Assembly (NCBI GenBank): GCA_034769895.1
Contig: CM068373.1
Location: forward strand, 202,348,134 to 202,412,133
Source: Magicicada septendecula
Taxonomy: Eukaryota > Arthropoda > Insecta > Hemiptera > Cicadidae
Direction of reading: 5' to 3'
Length of the DNA stretch: 64,000 nucleotides
In this document: piece after piece, positions 36,589-49,903 of the stretch
Position numbering within the stretch: position 1 is the first letter of the stretch
Layout of the letters: each line of letters begins with the position of its first letter
The notes under the pieces: generated by a model
The model's database searches: none
The model's input: the letters and a program-made list of their open reading frames with translations, nothing else
Told to the model about the DNA's origin: nothing
Translations under genes and position numbers: made by a program

Positions 36589-38065
36589 ATGAGTACTAGT
36601 AAAAATAATGACGAAAACGTCAGCGTCATTGACGAAACAGTTACGAGTGAGATGGGTGTTCAATTAACCCCAATTAGCCAGATCGGTGAGTTCAGTGCCA
36701 CCGGATTAGTCGAATTAGATACAGTTCAAATAACACCCATCTCAACTCAGTACGAAAATAAAACAGATGAGATTAGTGCAATGATGCAATTACTGTTAAA
36801 GATAGATAATAAATGTGATGAGCAAAAAAGCGAAATAAAAGAAATTAAGAGTAGTTTTAATAATAAATTCGATGAGCAGAATATAAGATTTGATAATTTA
36901 ATAAAACATTTAATGAGCAGAAAAATTAAATCAAAAATAGTTTTGATGAAAAGTTCAATGAAATGACAAAAGAAATTAAAAGACAAAATGTTAAGTTAGA
37001 TAAAAGAATCGATGAAATCAATGCACATTTCGATAAAACGAAAGAAGAAATTGTAGCGTTAGTAAATGAGAAGTTCGATAGACCAAAGAATAAAATAGAC
37101 GAGAATAAAAGTGGGGTAGAGAATAGTAGAAAAACAGGTAAATTAAACGTAAATAAAGACGGTCAGATGACAAATAATAAGGTAAGTGGTGTTGAAAATT
37201 ATGACAATACAAATAAAAATATGGTGTTAGAAAATAATTGTGTGGATATTGATAGTGATAACGAAATTTGAGAGAGAGTAGAAGTTGAAAATGAGGGGAT
37301 GTTGGTGTGCGTTGAGTCAGAGAGAAAGCAGAGAGAAAGTATATTTGTAGAGGAGATGCACGGGGTAAATTTTTCCCTTGATATTGTAGTTGGGGGTAAA
37401 GTAAAGACTTCACATGTGTTTAGGAAGGACGAGAGTTCCTTCAGTGTATATTTGGAAGACGATAGGTCTGCAAATAAAGTTGTCCCTGGTTTTTTTTGTG
37501 CACCTCATAGGTGGTGCAGTAATTGTGAGTTAGTGACCCCTGAATATTTTCAGAGAGAGAGAGCGTAGCTTGGTGTTATTGTGAGAAATATTTTGAGAGT
37601 GAGAGATATTGTGAGAGAAAGAGAGAGATAGAGAATTTTAAAGTAAATAGAAACTATGAAGAGTTTATAGAGAGATTAGTTGGAGAGAGAAGTAATAATA
37701 ATAACGAGTACTTACCTTGTGGTGAAGCTGAGATAGCAGCAATAGTACATGATGATAATAATGATAAAAAGTACTTACCTTGTGAAGTAAAGGGTGGAGT
37801 AGTAGATAACTATGATGACGATAGTAATGACTTTATAACTTACCTAATCAGGACAGATAATACTAACGGTGACAGGACCATACCCGATGATGACATGGTA
37901 TATGATAAATTGATATGGAATAAACCAATTAATTCAAACGACATTGTGGAGGAAGAATATAAAAATTTAAATAAATATTATGTTGATAATAATAATATAA
38001 TATGTTTAATAAAAAATAAGTTGTATAGACCTAAGATTCGACTGTTGTTCAATGATGGAGGATAG
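36589..38065 (+). pseudogene. gag/pol-like pseudogene with frameshift (U7)
   Basis: Carries the U3/U4 deletion (125-residue frame to 36966), as expected of its class B 3' part; shared TGA 37269-37271; 3' frame open to 38065. Confidence 0.55.
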
Positions 38066-38380
38066 AGTGTTTATTGTGTGATGAACATTTAATTATGTGG
38101 ACAGTGTTTTTTAAAATGGACTGTTTATGAACTGATTTTGGTCAATGATAAAATAATGAGTTTGGAGTGTATATTTTTTGTGTGTATTAATGTAAATGTA
38201 TTTGTGTATTCTTGATGTTGTGTATTACATGTAATTTCATGTAAACCATGTATGTAACAGGAAGTTATAGTTTAATTGATTTAATAATAACAATTAACAT
38301 TTTTTGACTAAATAAGTGATGAAAGTAATGATAAAATTTTAAATAATTGAATTAAATAATTCAAGATTAATTACTTAATT

Positions 38381-38964
38381 AATCAATGTTGTAGTGGATG
38401 GTTAGTGAGGGTCGGTCAATAATACAAATTTTAGATGTTTTGCGTCGACGTTTCGACAATATTTATTGTCATCTTCAGGACCTGTTTACGAAATACAATA
38501 GAAATATCAAACATAACAAAACAATTAAATATTTGGGTGAACGTGTTGGTGATGTGAGTGTGTGCATGCGTATGTATGTATCATTTTATATGTGAAGACT
38601 TATGATAGTTTGTTTACATCTTCAAAATTATCTTTAAGAAAACGAGCAAATTATAGTATAAGAGAACTTAATTTATACAGTATTACAATTTATCTTACTA
38701 AATGTAATGTTATTTTAATTAATTAAACAAACAGTAATCAACAATTGGATATTAGATTGGTACATAAATTGTTTATACCTACAACAGTCAACATATAGCA
38801 AAGTAATATATTCCATATAACTAAAACAGATTAGGGGATGTTCACTGCGTTATTATTAAAAGTTACTTTTACCATGTTTCACTCCCTACTGGTGTTAACA
38901 AACAATCAAAATTAGAAACAAATTATTGACCGATCCTCACTAACCATCCACTAAAACATTGATT
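38381..38964. mobile_element. Inverted-repeat element, U8 copy
   Basis: Same arm variant as U5. Confidence 0.6.
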
Positions 38965-41900
38965 GATTGACGGTCACTAAAAATTTAAGGATTTACTTAA
39001 TTAATGTTGTACAAAAGAAAGGTTGATAATGAAATTAAATGATTTTATGAGATTTAGATTCGAATGAATAATAAATGATTAAGCATGTAATATATTTTGA
39101 TATTGAGAGTATTGTTATTAGTAGGTGAGGGATGAATTTTACTGTCAATGATCACAGTAATGCAAAGTGTTGAAAAGGGATAGAGCATGGGTGATAATTA
39201 TTAAAATAAAGGCATTTGAGTTAGTCAATTAAAGTTAATGGGAGTTAGATAAATAAGAATTATGAAATACCAGTAACACACGAAGAGAGTACTAGATATT
39301 TTAGGGACACAGTGGTTAGTGATTATACATAGAGAAGGTGAGTAATATGTGATTAAAGAGTAAATAGTTGATGGTGATATTTTGTAGGAAGGGTAGTGGT
39401 GTAAGGAGTCCTCAACGAAAAGCGTTGGGGCAGGAGGGAAACCGATATGTGCCGGAAAGGGTTAACTAGGGAGGGTCCAGGAACCAAATAAGGGAATGAG
39501 CATTGGGTAGGGAATACACATCCTAGTACAAAGAGGAGAATAAATTGAGGTAAGTGGAATTAGTGAAGGGTTTTATAATTGAGAGATTGGTGTCATAATA
39601 TGTAAATCTGGTTGTTAGTGGTTGTTAGTAGGAAGAAAGGGAGTAAGATTATAAATGTAAATGCCATTTCGATAAGTCAAATCATAGTGAATACAGGAGT
39701 CACCCAGGCTAATCAATGATCAAAATCTGAAAGGTTAAGTACAAAATTCATAGTAGAAAGGTAATATGAACTGAAATATAATGTAACATAATTGTTAATA
39801 ATAAATTTGAATTTTATAGAATTAAATGATACAATAATGAGTAATTAAAAGTTGATATAAAAGAGTTAATAGAAAATTCAAGTAACAATGTTTATAAATT
39901 TCTATATAGCGTAAATCATTTAATAGTGAATGGTTATTTTAATGTAATAATCACAATGTTAATGATGAGTGTATTATGATGTATTATGTTTATTATGTAT
40001 TAAGAAATAGTGTGTGTGGAGGAGAAAAGGGGATGATTATTAACAGCGCCGGATAAAAGAATTTCTGTTAATAATAATAATAATATTTTATAAAAGAGAA
40101 AATGTCTCAGAATTGTAGAAAGAGGGAGATATAGATGATTTTATTTGAGTAAATTTTGATTATGTGTTTAAATATTTTGAAAGTATTATTGCATTAGTAT
40201 AAAGATTTGTGTTTCTTCTTGTTAATGGGAAAGGATTAATTATTATCGATTGGAATCGAAAAATTTTATAAATGTAAATGGTAGTGAAATAAGGGAATGG
40301 AACATCTGTATAATAATTCTTGTACTAGGTGTTATAAGTTACAGAAAACACAGTGCTTCTTAACACAAACCAGCACATAGCTAAGGGGAACAGATCAGTT
40401 AGGGGTATGGTATTATACCAGGCCACTATTTTGATATTTTTGATTTGTTGTTTCAGTGTCTGGTGATGTTGTGACGGCGGTCCTGAGCTGGGCAGCGCGT
40501 CAGAGCAGGAACGCAAAGCGCCTGATTGGCCTTATGGTGTTGGGATCTCTCTGGAGAAGTCCAGTAAGGTCATGCAGGTATGGTCACCATCATTGGACCA
40601 AGGGTAAGTGATTGTATATTTTTTTTTTAAACAGTAAGGGGGTTGTGGCGACATATCCTAGCTGATCCCTTTAGGAAGTATGAGTGTGTCAATGAGAGTT
40701 TTTATGCTTCGTCATAAAACCTCTCATTGAGGGGGTTTTGTAACAGTACAATTCTGGCCCTATTGTATTTTGGGGAATAATCAATATAAATTTTATTTTT
40801 ATTTCAAAGTCACATATAAGAAACTGGTAAAGTCTTATAAAGGTTTGCAACTGCACAATATCGAGTGGACAGAATTTGCTTCAAGGTCGAGCGTATACGT
40901 CCAGAAACAACAACAACATTATTTTGTCATAAAAATGTGTCACAAGCTGCACCCATGTATACGTCATACGAAGGTGTGTAACTACGCAATGTATGCTCGT
41001 GTAAGCAGCTAAGGAGTGGTTCTCTACACAAAGGAATTGGTGACGTAGTTACTCCCCACTTCCGAATTGAAATGTTGCAAACCTTTTTGCAGTCCTAAAT
41101 CAGCAGCATCGCCGGCCAGCTGTGTATCAAAATTCTCTAAAACTAAGTCTCGGACGTCCGCTCGTACAACAAAAAAGTGCAGTATATATATAAAATAATG
41201 TAACAGTACAAAGAAAAAACGTAAACACAAAGTTTGGGTAAAAGTTTTAACACCTATTAGTGCGTTTTCAGCGATGGGACGTCTGCAGGACTATTGGACC
41301 ATAATTTCAGCTAAGTAACAATGTGGGGTACCCAAAAAGTTTAGATAAGGGCAATACAAAATTTTCAGTATTCAATAATAATAAAATGAGCTCAATTTGG
41401 GAAAAAATTAAAAGAAAATTGTACCAGGAATGCGAGCATGAGTGAATGAGAGAATGTCTAACTAAATAACAAGTGCTGGGTTGTGAAGTAATTTCTAATT
41501 ATGATATCATAAAATATAATTGAATATGTTATTTTGGAGGGCTACTGAAATGTTAAAGGGGATTTTAAACTTGTATAGTAGAACTGCGTCTCATGATGCA
41601 ACGCCAAATGGCATATAGTAGCGTGCTTATTTTCGCACGGTAGAGTCTCATTCATGTACGTAATATGATAATAAAAGGTAATGTCATTTGGTAAACATTT
41701 CAAGCAAGCGTAAATTATTTTAGATAACACATTCCGCTAATTCTGGTTCGCTTAACCGAATTCTGCCCTTAAAGGTAAGTAAATCTTATAATGTTCTTGT
41801 AATAACAAGATGGCGCCTGAACCAAAGTTGAATAAAATTATTGATATTCCATATTAAAATTATGGCAGTAGATAAATTAATATAACATTGGCGCCTTGCA

Positions 41901-42061
41901 AACAGGGACTCTACATAAAATTTTATGTGAAGTAAGTCTACCGGAAAGAGCGGAAGGGTTATCTGAAGTAATATATATAATTTGAAGATACATAAACATA
42001 AACGTAGAGATAGGGTATGTTATAAGGTTATGTGCATGCATGTGTAGCATAAATAAGCAAA

Positions 42062-43538
42062 ATGAGTACTAGTAAAAATAATGACGAAAACGTCAGCGTC
42101 ATTGACGAAACAGTTACGAGTGAGATGGGTGTTCAATTAACCCCAATTAGCCAGATCGGTGAGTTCAGTGCCACCGGATTAGTCGAATTAGATACAGTTC
42201 AAATAACACCCATCTCAACTCAGTACGAAAATAAAACAGATGAGATTAGTGCAATGATGCAATTACTGTTAAAGATAGATAATAAATGTGATGAGCAAAA
42301 AAGCGAAATAAAAGAAATTAAGAGTAGTTTTAATAATAAATTCGATGAGCAGAATATAAGATTTGATAATTTTGATAAAACATTTAACGAGCAGAAAAAT
42401 TAAATCAAAAATAGTTTTGATGAAAAGTTCAATGAAATGACAAAAGAAATTAAAAGACAAAATGTTAAGTTAGATAAAAGAATCGATGAAATCAATGCAC
42501 ATTTCGATAAAACGAAAGAAGAAATTGTAGCGTTAGTAAATGAGAAGTTCGATAGACCAAAGAATAAAATAGACGAGAATAAAAGTGGGGTAGAGAATAG
42601 TAGAAAAACAGGTAAATTAAACGTAAATAAAGACGGTCAGATGACAAATAATAAGGTAAGTGGTGTTGAAAATTATGACAATACAAATAAAAATATGGTG
42701 TTAGAAAATAATTGTGTGGATATTGATAGTGATAACGAAATTTGAGAGAGAGTAGAAGTTGAAAATGAGGGGATGTTGGTGTGCGTTGAGTCAGAGAGAA
42801 AGCAGAGAGAAAGTATATTTGTAGAGGAGATGCACGGGGTAAATTTTTCCCTTGATATTGTAGTTGGGGGTAAAGTAAAGACTTCACATGTGTTTAGGAA
42901 GGACGAGAGTTCCTTCAGTGTATATTTGGAAGACGATAGGTCTGCAAATAAAGTTGTCCCTAGTTTTTTTTGTGCACCTCATAGGTGGTGCAGTAATTGT
43001 GAGTTAGTGACCCCTGAATATTTTCAGAGAGAGAGAGCGTAGCTTGGTGTTATTGTGAGAAATATTTTGAGAGTGAGAGATATTGTGAGAGAAAGAGAGA
43101 GATAGAGATGTTTAAAGTAAATAGAAACTATGAAGAGTTTATAGAGAGATTAGTTGGAGAGAGAATAATAATAATAACGAGTACTTACCTTGTGGTGAAG
43201 CTGAGATAGCAGCAATAGTAGATGATGATAATAATGATAAAAAGTACTTACCTTGTGAAGTAAAGGGTGGAGTAGTAGATAACTATGATGACGATAGTAA
43301 TGACTTTATAACTTACCTAATCAGGACAGATAATACTAACGGTGACAGGACCATACCCGATGATGATATGGTATATGATAAATTGATATGGAATAAACCA
43401 ATTAATTCAAACGACATTGTGGAGGAAGAATATAAAAGTTTAAATAAATATTATGTTGATAATAATAATATAATATGTTTAATAAAAAATAAGTTGTATA
43501 GACCTAAGATTCGACTGTTGTTCAATGATGGAGGATAG
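42062..43538 (+). pseudogene. gag/pol-like pseudogene, 3' frame also broken (U8)
   Basis: Shared TAA 42401-42403 and TGA 42743-42745, and the same 3'-frame deletion as U5. Codon 21 is Glu where U5 has Lys. Confidence 0.55.
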
Positions 43539-43853
43539 AGTGTTTATTGTGTGATGAACATTTAATTATGTGGACAGTGTTTTTTAAAATGGACTGTTTA
43601 TGAACTGATTTTGGTCAATGATAAAATAATGAGTTTGGAGTGTATATTTTTTGTGTGTATTAATGTAAATGTATTTGTGTATTCTTGATGTTGTGTATTA
43701 CATGTAATTTCATGTAAACCATGTATGTAACAGGAAGTTATAGTTTAATTGATTTAATAATAACAATTAACCTTTTTTGACTAAATAAGTGATGAAAGTA
43801 ATGATAAAATTTTAAATAATTGAATTAAATAATTCAAGATTAATTACTTAATT

Positions 43854-44438
43854 AATCAATGTTGTAGTGGATGGTTAGTGAGGATCAGTCAATAATACAA
43901 ATTTTAGATATTTTGCGTCGACGTTTCGACAATATTTATTGTCATCTTCAGGACCTGTTTATGAAATACAATAGAAATATCAAACATAACAAAACAATTA
44001 AATATTTGGGTGAACGTGTTGGTGATGTGAGTGTGTGCATGCGTATGTATGTATCATTTTATATGTGAAGACTTATGATAGTTTGTTTACATCTTCAAAA
44101 TTATCTTTAAGAAAACGAGCAAATTATAGTATAAGAGAACTTAATTTATACAGTATTACAATTTATCTTACTAAATGTAATGTTATTTTAATTAATTAAA
44201 CAAACAGTAATCAACAATTGGATATTAGATTGGTACATAAATTGTTTATACCTACAACAGTCAACATATAGCAAAGTAATATATTCCGTATAACTAAAAC
44301 AGATTAGGGGATGTTCACTGCGTAATTATTAAAAGTTATTTTTACCATGTTTCACTCCCTACTGGTGTTAACAAACAATCATAATTTAGAAACAAATTAC
44401 TGACTGATCCTCACTAACCATCCACTAAAACATTGATT
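43854..44438. mobile_element. Inverted-repeat element, U9 copy
   Basis: U6-type matched arms. Confidence 0.6.
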
Positions 44439-47400
44439 GATTGACGGTCACTAAAAATTTAAGGATTTACTTAATTAATGTTGTACAAAAGAAAGGTTGA
44501 TAATGAAATTAAATGATTTTATGAGATTTGGATTCAAATGAATAATAAATGATTAAGCATGTAATATATTTGGATATTGAGAGTATTGTTATTAGTAGGT
44601 GAGGGATGAATTTTACTGTCAATGATCACAGTAATGCAAAGTGTTGAAAAGGGATAGAGCATGGGTGATAATTATTAAAGTAAAGGCATTTGAGTTAGTC
44701 AATTAATGTTAATGGGAGTTAGATAAATAAGAATTTTGAACACACGAAGAGAGTACTAGATATTTTAGGGACACAGTGGTTAGTGATTATACGTAGAGAA
44801 GGTGAGTAATATGTGACTAAAGAGTAAATAGTTGATGGTGATATTTTGTAGGAAGAGTAGTGGTGTAAGGAGTCCTCAACGAAAAGCGTTGGGGCAGGAG
44901 GGAAACCGATATGTGCCGGAAAGGGTTAACTAGGGAGGGTCCAGGAACCAAATAAGGGAATGAGCATTGGGTAGGGAATACACATCCTAGTACAAAGAGG
45001 AGAATAAATTGAGGTAAGTGGAATTAGTGAAGGGTTTTATAATTGAGAGATTGGTGTCATAATATGTAAATCTGGTTGTTAGTGGTTGTTAGTAGGAAGA
45101 AAGGGAGTAAGATTATAAATGTAAATGCCATTTCGATAAGTCAAATCATAGTGAATACAGGAGTCACCCAGGCTAATCAATGATCAAAATCTGAAAGGTT
45201 AAGTACAAAATTCATAGTAGAAAGGTAATATGAACTGAAATATAATGTAACATAATTGTTAATAATAAATTTGAATTTTATAGAATTAAATGATACAATA
45301 ATGAGTAATTAAAAGTTGATATAAAAGAGTTAATAGAAAATTCAAGTAACAATGTTTATAAATTTCTATATAGCGTAAATCATTTAATAGTGAATGGTTA
45401 TTTTAATGTAATAATCACAATGTTAATGATGAGTGTATTATGATGTATTATGTTTATTATGTATTAAGAAATAGTGTGTGTGGAGGAGAAAAGGGGATGA
45501 TTATTAACAGCGCCGGATAAAAGAATTTCTGTTAATAATAATAATAATATTTTATAAAAGAGAAAATGTCTCAGAATTGTAGAAAGAGGGAGATATAGAT
45601 GATTTTATTTGAGTAAATTTTGATTATGTGTTTAAATATTTTGAAAGTATTATTGCATTAGTATAAAGATTTGTGTTTCTTCTTGTTAATGGGAAAGGAT
45701 TAATTATTATCGATTGGAATCGAAAAATTTTATAAATGTAAATGGTAGTGAAATAAGGGAATGGAACATCTGTATAATAATTCTTGTACTAGGTGTTATA
45801 AGTTACAGAAAACACAGTGCTTCTTAACACAAACCAGCACATAGCTAAGGGGAACAGATCAGTTAGGGGTATGGTATTATACCAGGCCACTATTTTGATA
45901 TTTTTGATTTGTTGTTTCAGTGTCTGGTGATGTTGTGACGGCGGTCCTGAGCTGGGCAGCGCGTCAGAGCAGGAACGCGAAGCGCCTGATTGGCCTTATG
46001 GTGTTGGGATCTCTCTGGAGAAGTCCAGTAAGGTCATGCAGGTATGGTCACCATCATTGGACCAAGGGTAAGTGATTGTATATTTTTTTTTAAACAGTAA
46101 GGGGGTTGTGGCGACATATCCTAGCTGATCCCTTTAGGAAGTATGAGTGTGTCAATGAGAGTTTTTATGCTTCGTCATAAAACCTCTCATTGAGGGGGTT
46201 TTGTAACAGTACAATTCTGGCCCTATTGTATTTTGGGGAATAATCAATATAAATTTTATTTTTATTTCAAAGTCACATATAAGAAACTGGTAAAGTCTTA
46301 TAAAGGTTTGCAACTGCACAATATCGAGTGGACAGAATTTGCTTCAAGGTCGAGCGTATACGTCCAGAAACAACAACAACATTATTTTGTCATAAAAATG
46401 TGTCACAAGCTGCACCCATGTATACGTCATACGAAGGTGTGTAACTACGCAATGTATGCTCGTGTAAGCAGCTAAGGAGTGGTTCTCTACACAAAGGAAT
46501 TGGTGACGTAGTTACTCCCCACTTCCGAATTGAAATGTTGCAAACCTTTTTGCAGTCCTAAATCAGCAGCATCGCCGGCCAGCTGTGTATCAAAATTCTC
46601 TAAAACTAAGTCTCGGACGTCCGCTCGTACAACAAAAAAGTGCAGTATATATATAAAATAATGTAACAGTACAAAGAAAAAACGTAAACACAAAGTTTGG
46701 GTAAAAGTTTTAACACCTATTAGTGCGTTTTCAGCGATGGGACGTCTGCAGGACTATTGGACCATAATTTCAGCTAAGTAATAATGTGGGGTACCCAAAA
46801 AGTTTACATAAGGGCAATACAAAATTTTCAGTATTCAATAATAATAAAATGAGCTCAATTTGGGAAAAAATTAAAAGAAAATTGTACCAGGAATGCGAGC
46901 GTGAGTGAATGAGAGAATGTCTAACTAAATAACAAGTGCTGGGTTGTGAAGTAATTTCTAATTATGATATCATAAAATATAATTGAATATGTTATTTTGG
47001 AGGGCTACTGAAATGTTAAAGGGGATTTTTAAACTTGTATAGTAGAACTGCGTCTCATGATGCAACGCCAAATGGCATATAGTAGCGTGCTTATTTTCGC
47101 ACGGTAGAGTCTCATTCATGTACGTAATATGATAATAAAAGGTAATGTCATTTGGTAAACATTTCAAGCAAGCGTAAATTATTTCAGATAACACATTCCG
47201 CTAATTCTGGTTCGCTTAACCGAATTCTGCCCTTAAAGGTAAGTAAATCTTATAATGTTCTTGTAATAACAAGATGGCGCCTGAACCAAAGTTGAATAAA
47301 ATTATAGATATTCCATATTAAAATTATGGCAGTAGATAAATTAATATAACATTGGCGCCTTGCGAACAGGGACTCTACATAAAATTTTATGTGAAGTAAG

Positions 47401-47525
47401 TCTACCGGAAAGAGCGGAAGGGTTATCTGAAGTAATATATATAATTTCAAGACACATAAACATAAACGTAGAGATAGGGTATGTTATAAGCTTATGTGCA
47501 TGCATGTGTAGCATAAATAAGCAAA

Positions 47526-49003
47526 ATGAGTACTAGTAAAAATAATGACGAAAACGTCAGCGTCATTGACGAAACAGTTACGAGTAAGATGGGTGTTCAA
47601 TTAACCCCAATTAGCCAGATCGGTGAGTTCAGTGCCACCGGATTAGTCGAATTAGATACAGTTCAAATAACACCCATCTCAACTCAGTACGAAAATAAAA
47701 CAGATGAGATTAGTGCAATGATGCAATTACTGTTAAAGATAGATAATAAATGTGATGAGCAAAAAAGCGAAATAAAAGAAATTAAGAGTAGTTTTAATAA
47801 TAAATTCGATGAGCAGAATATAAGATTTGATAATTTTGATAAAACATTTAACGAGCAGAAAAATTAAATCAAAAATAGTTTTGATGAAAAGTTCAATGAA
47901 ATGACAAAAGAAATTAAAAGACAAAATGTTAAGTTAGATAAAAGAATCGATGAAATCAATGCACATTTCGATAAAACGAAAGAAGAAATTGTAGCGTTAG
48001 TAAATGAGAAGTTCGATAGACCAAAGAATAAAATAGACGAGAATAAAAGTGGGGTAGAGAATAGTAGAAAAACAGGTAAATTAAACGTAAATAAAGACGG
48101 TCAGATGACAAATAATAAGGTAAGTGGTGTTGAAAATTATGACAATACAAACAAAAATATGGTGTTAGAAAATAATTGTGTGGATATTGATAGTGATAAC
48201 GAAATTTGAGAGAGAGTAGAAGTTGAAAATGAGGGGATGTTGGTGTGCGTTGAGTCAGAGAGAAAGCAGAGAGAAAGTATATTTGTAGAGGAGATGCACG
48301 GGGTAAATTTTTCCCTTGATATTGTAGTTGGGGGTAAAGTAAAGACTTCACATGTGTTTAGGAAGGACGAGAGTTCCTTCAGTGTATATTTGGAAGACGA
48401 TAGGTCTGCAAATAAAGTTGTCCCTAGTTTTTTTTGTGCACCTCATAGGTGGTGCAGTAATTGTGAGTTAGTGACCCCTGAATATTTTGAGAGAGAGAGA
48501 GCGTAGCTTGGTGTTATTGTGAGAAATATTTTGAGAGTGAGAGATATTGTGAGAGAAAGAGAGAGATAGAGATTTTTAAAGTAAATAGAAACTATGAAGA
48601 GTTTATAGAGAGATTAGTTGGAGAGAGAAGTAATAATAATAACGAGTACTTACCTTGTGGTGAAGCTGAGATAGCAGCAACAGTACATGATGATAATAAT
48701 GATAAAAAGTACTTACCTTGTGAAGTAAAGGGTGGAGTAGTAGATAACTATGATGACGATAGTAATGACTTTATAACTTACCTAATCAGGACAGATAATA
48801 CTAACGGTGACAGGACCATACCCGATGATGACATGGTATATGATAAATTGATATGGAATAAACCAATTAATTCAAACGACATTGTGGAGGAAGAATATAA
48901 AAGTTTAAATAAATATTATGTTGATAATAATAATATAATATGTTTAATAAAAAATAAGTTGTATAGACCTAAGATTCGACTGTTGTTCAATGATGGAGGA
49001 TAG
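47526..49003 (+). pseudogene. gag/pol-like pseudogene (U9)
   Basis: Shared TAA 47865-47867 and TGA 48207-48209. Codons 21-23 read Lys-Met-Gly as in U5, unlike its block twin U6. The 3' frame is open to 49003. Confidence 0.55.
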
Positions 49004-49318
49004 AGTGTTTATTGTGTGATGAACATTTAATTATGTGGACAGTGTTTTTTAAAATGGACTGTTTATGAACTGATTTTGGTCAATGATAAAATAATGAGTT
49101 TGGAGTGTATATTTTTTGTGTGTATTAATGTAAATGTATTTGTGTATTCTTGATGTTGTGTATTACATGTAATTTCATGTAAACCATGTATGTAACAGGA
49201 AGTTATAGTTTAATTGATTTAATAATAACAATTAACCTTTTTTGACTAAATAAGTGATGAAAGTAATGATAAAATTTTAAATAATTGAATTAAATAATTC
49301 AAGATTAATTACTTAATT

Positions 49319-49903
49319 AATCAATGTTGTAGTGGATGGTTAGTGAGGATCAGTCAATAATACAAATTTTAGATATTTTGCGTCGACGTTTCGACAATAT
49401 TTATTGTCATCTTCAGGACCTGTTTATGAAATACAATAGAAATATCAAACATAACAAAACAATTAAATATTTGGGTGAACGTGTTGGTGATGTGAGTGTG
49501 TGCATGCGTATGTATGTATCATTTTATGTGTGAAGACTTATGATAGTTTGTTTACATCTTCAAAATTATCTTTAAGAAAACGAGCAAATTATAGTATAAG
49601 AGAACTTAATTTATACAGTATTACAATTTATCTTACTAAATGTAATGTTATTTTAATTAATTAAACAAACAGTAATCAACAATTGGATATTAGATTGGTA
49701 CATAAATTGTTTATACCTACAACAGTCAACATATAGCAAAGTAATATATTCCGTATAACTAAAACAGATTAGGGGATGTTCACTGCGTAATTATTAAAAG
49801 TTATTTTTACCATGTTTCACTCCCTACTGGTGTTAACAAACAATCATAATTTAGAAACAAATTACTGACTGATCCTCACTAACCATCCACTAAAACATTG
49901 ATT
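49319..49903. mobile_element. Inverted-repeat element, U10 copy
   Basis: U6-type matched arms. Confidence 0.6.

Larger units (their letters stand above)
32911..38380 (+). repeat. Repeat unit U7 (5470 bp), chimeric junction unit
   Basis: Up to at least 33,737 this unit follows the class A sequence of U10 (for example the left arm with GATCAGTCA and the base at 33,737). From 33,798 onward it follows class B, matching U4 including the 11-bp insertion, the lost AATAAA and the gag-frame deletion. The switch lies between 33,738 and 33,797, where the two classes are identical. Confidence 0.93.
38381..43853 (+). repeat. Repeat unit U8 (5473 bp)
   Basis: Class B (insertion 39267-39277), twin of U5 in the second 16,408-bp block. 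It keeps the frame-breaking deletion in the 3' open frame but has the more common glutamate-type variant at gag codon 21. Confidence 0.95.
43854..49318 (+). repeat. Repeat unit U9 (5465 bp)
   Basis: Class A, twin of U6. Private changes include one in the exon-like block (GCG for GCA near 45979) and one near 46806. Its gag frame carries the U5-like variant at codons 21-22 in place of the one in U6. Confidence 0.95.
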
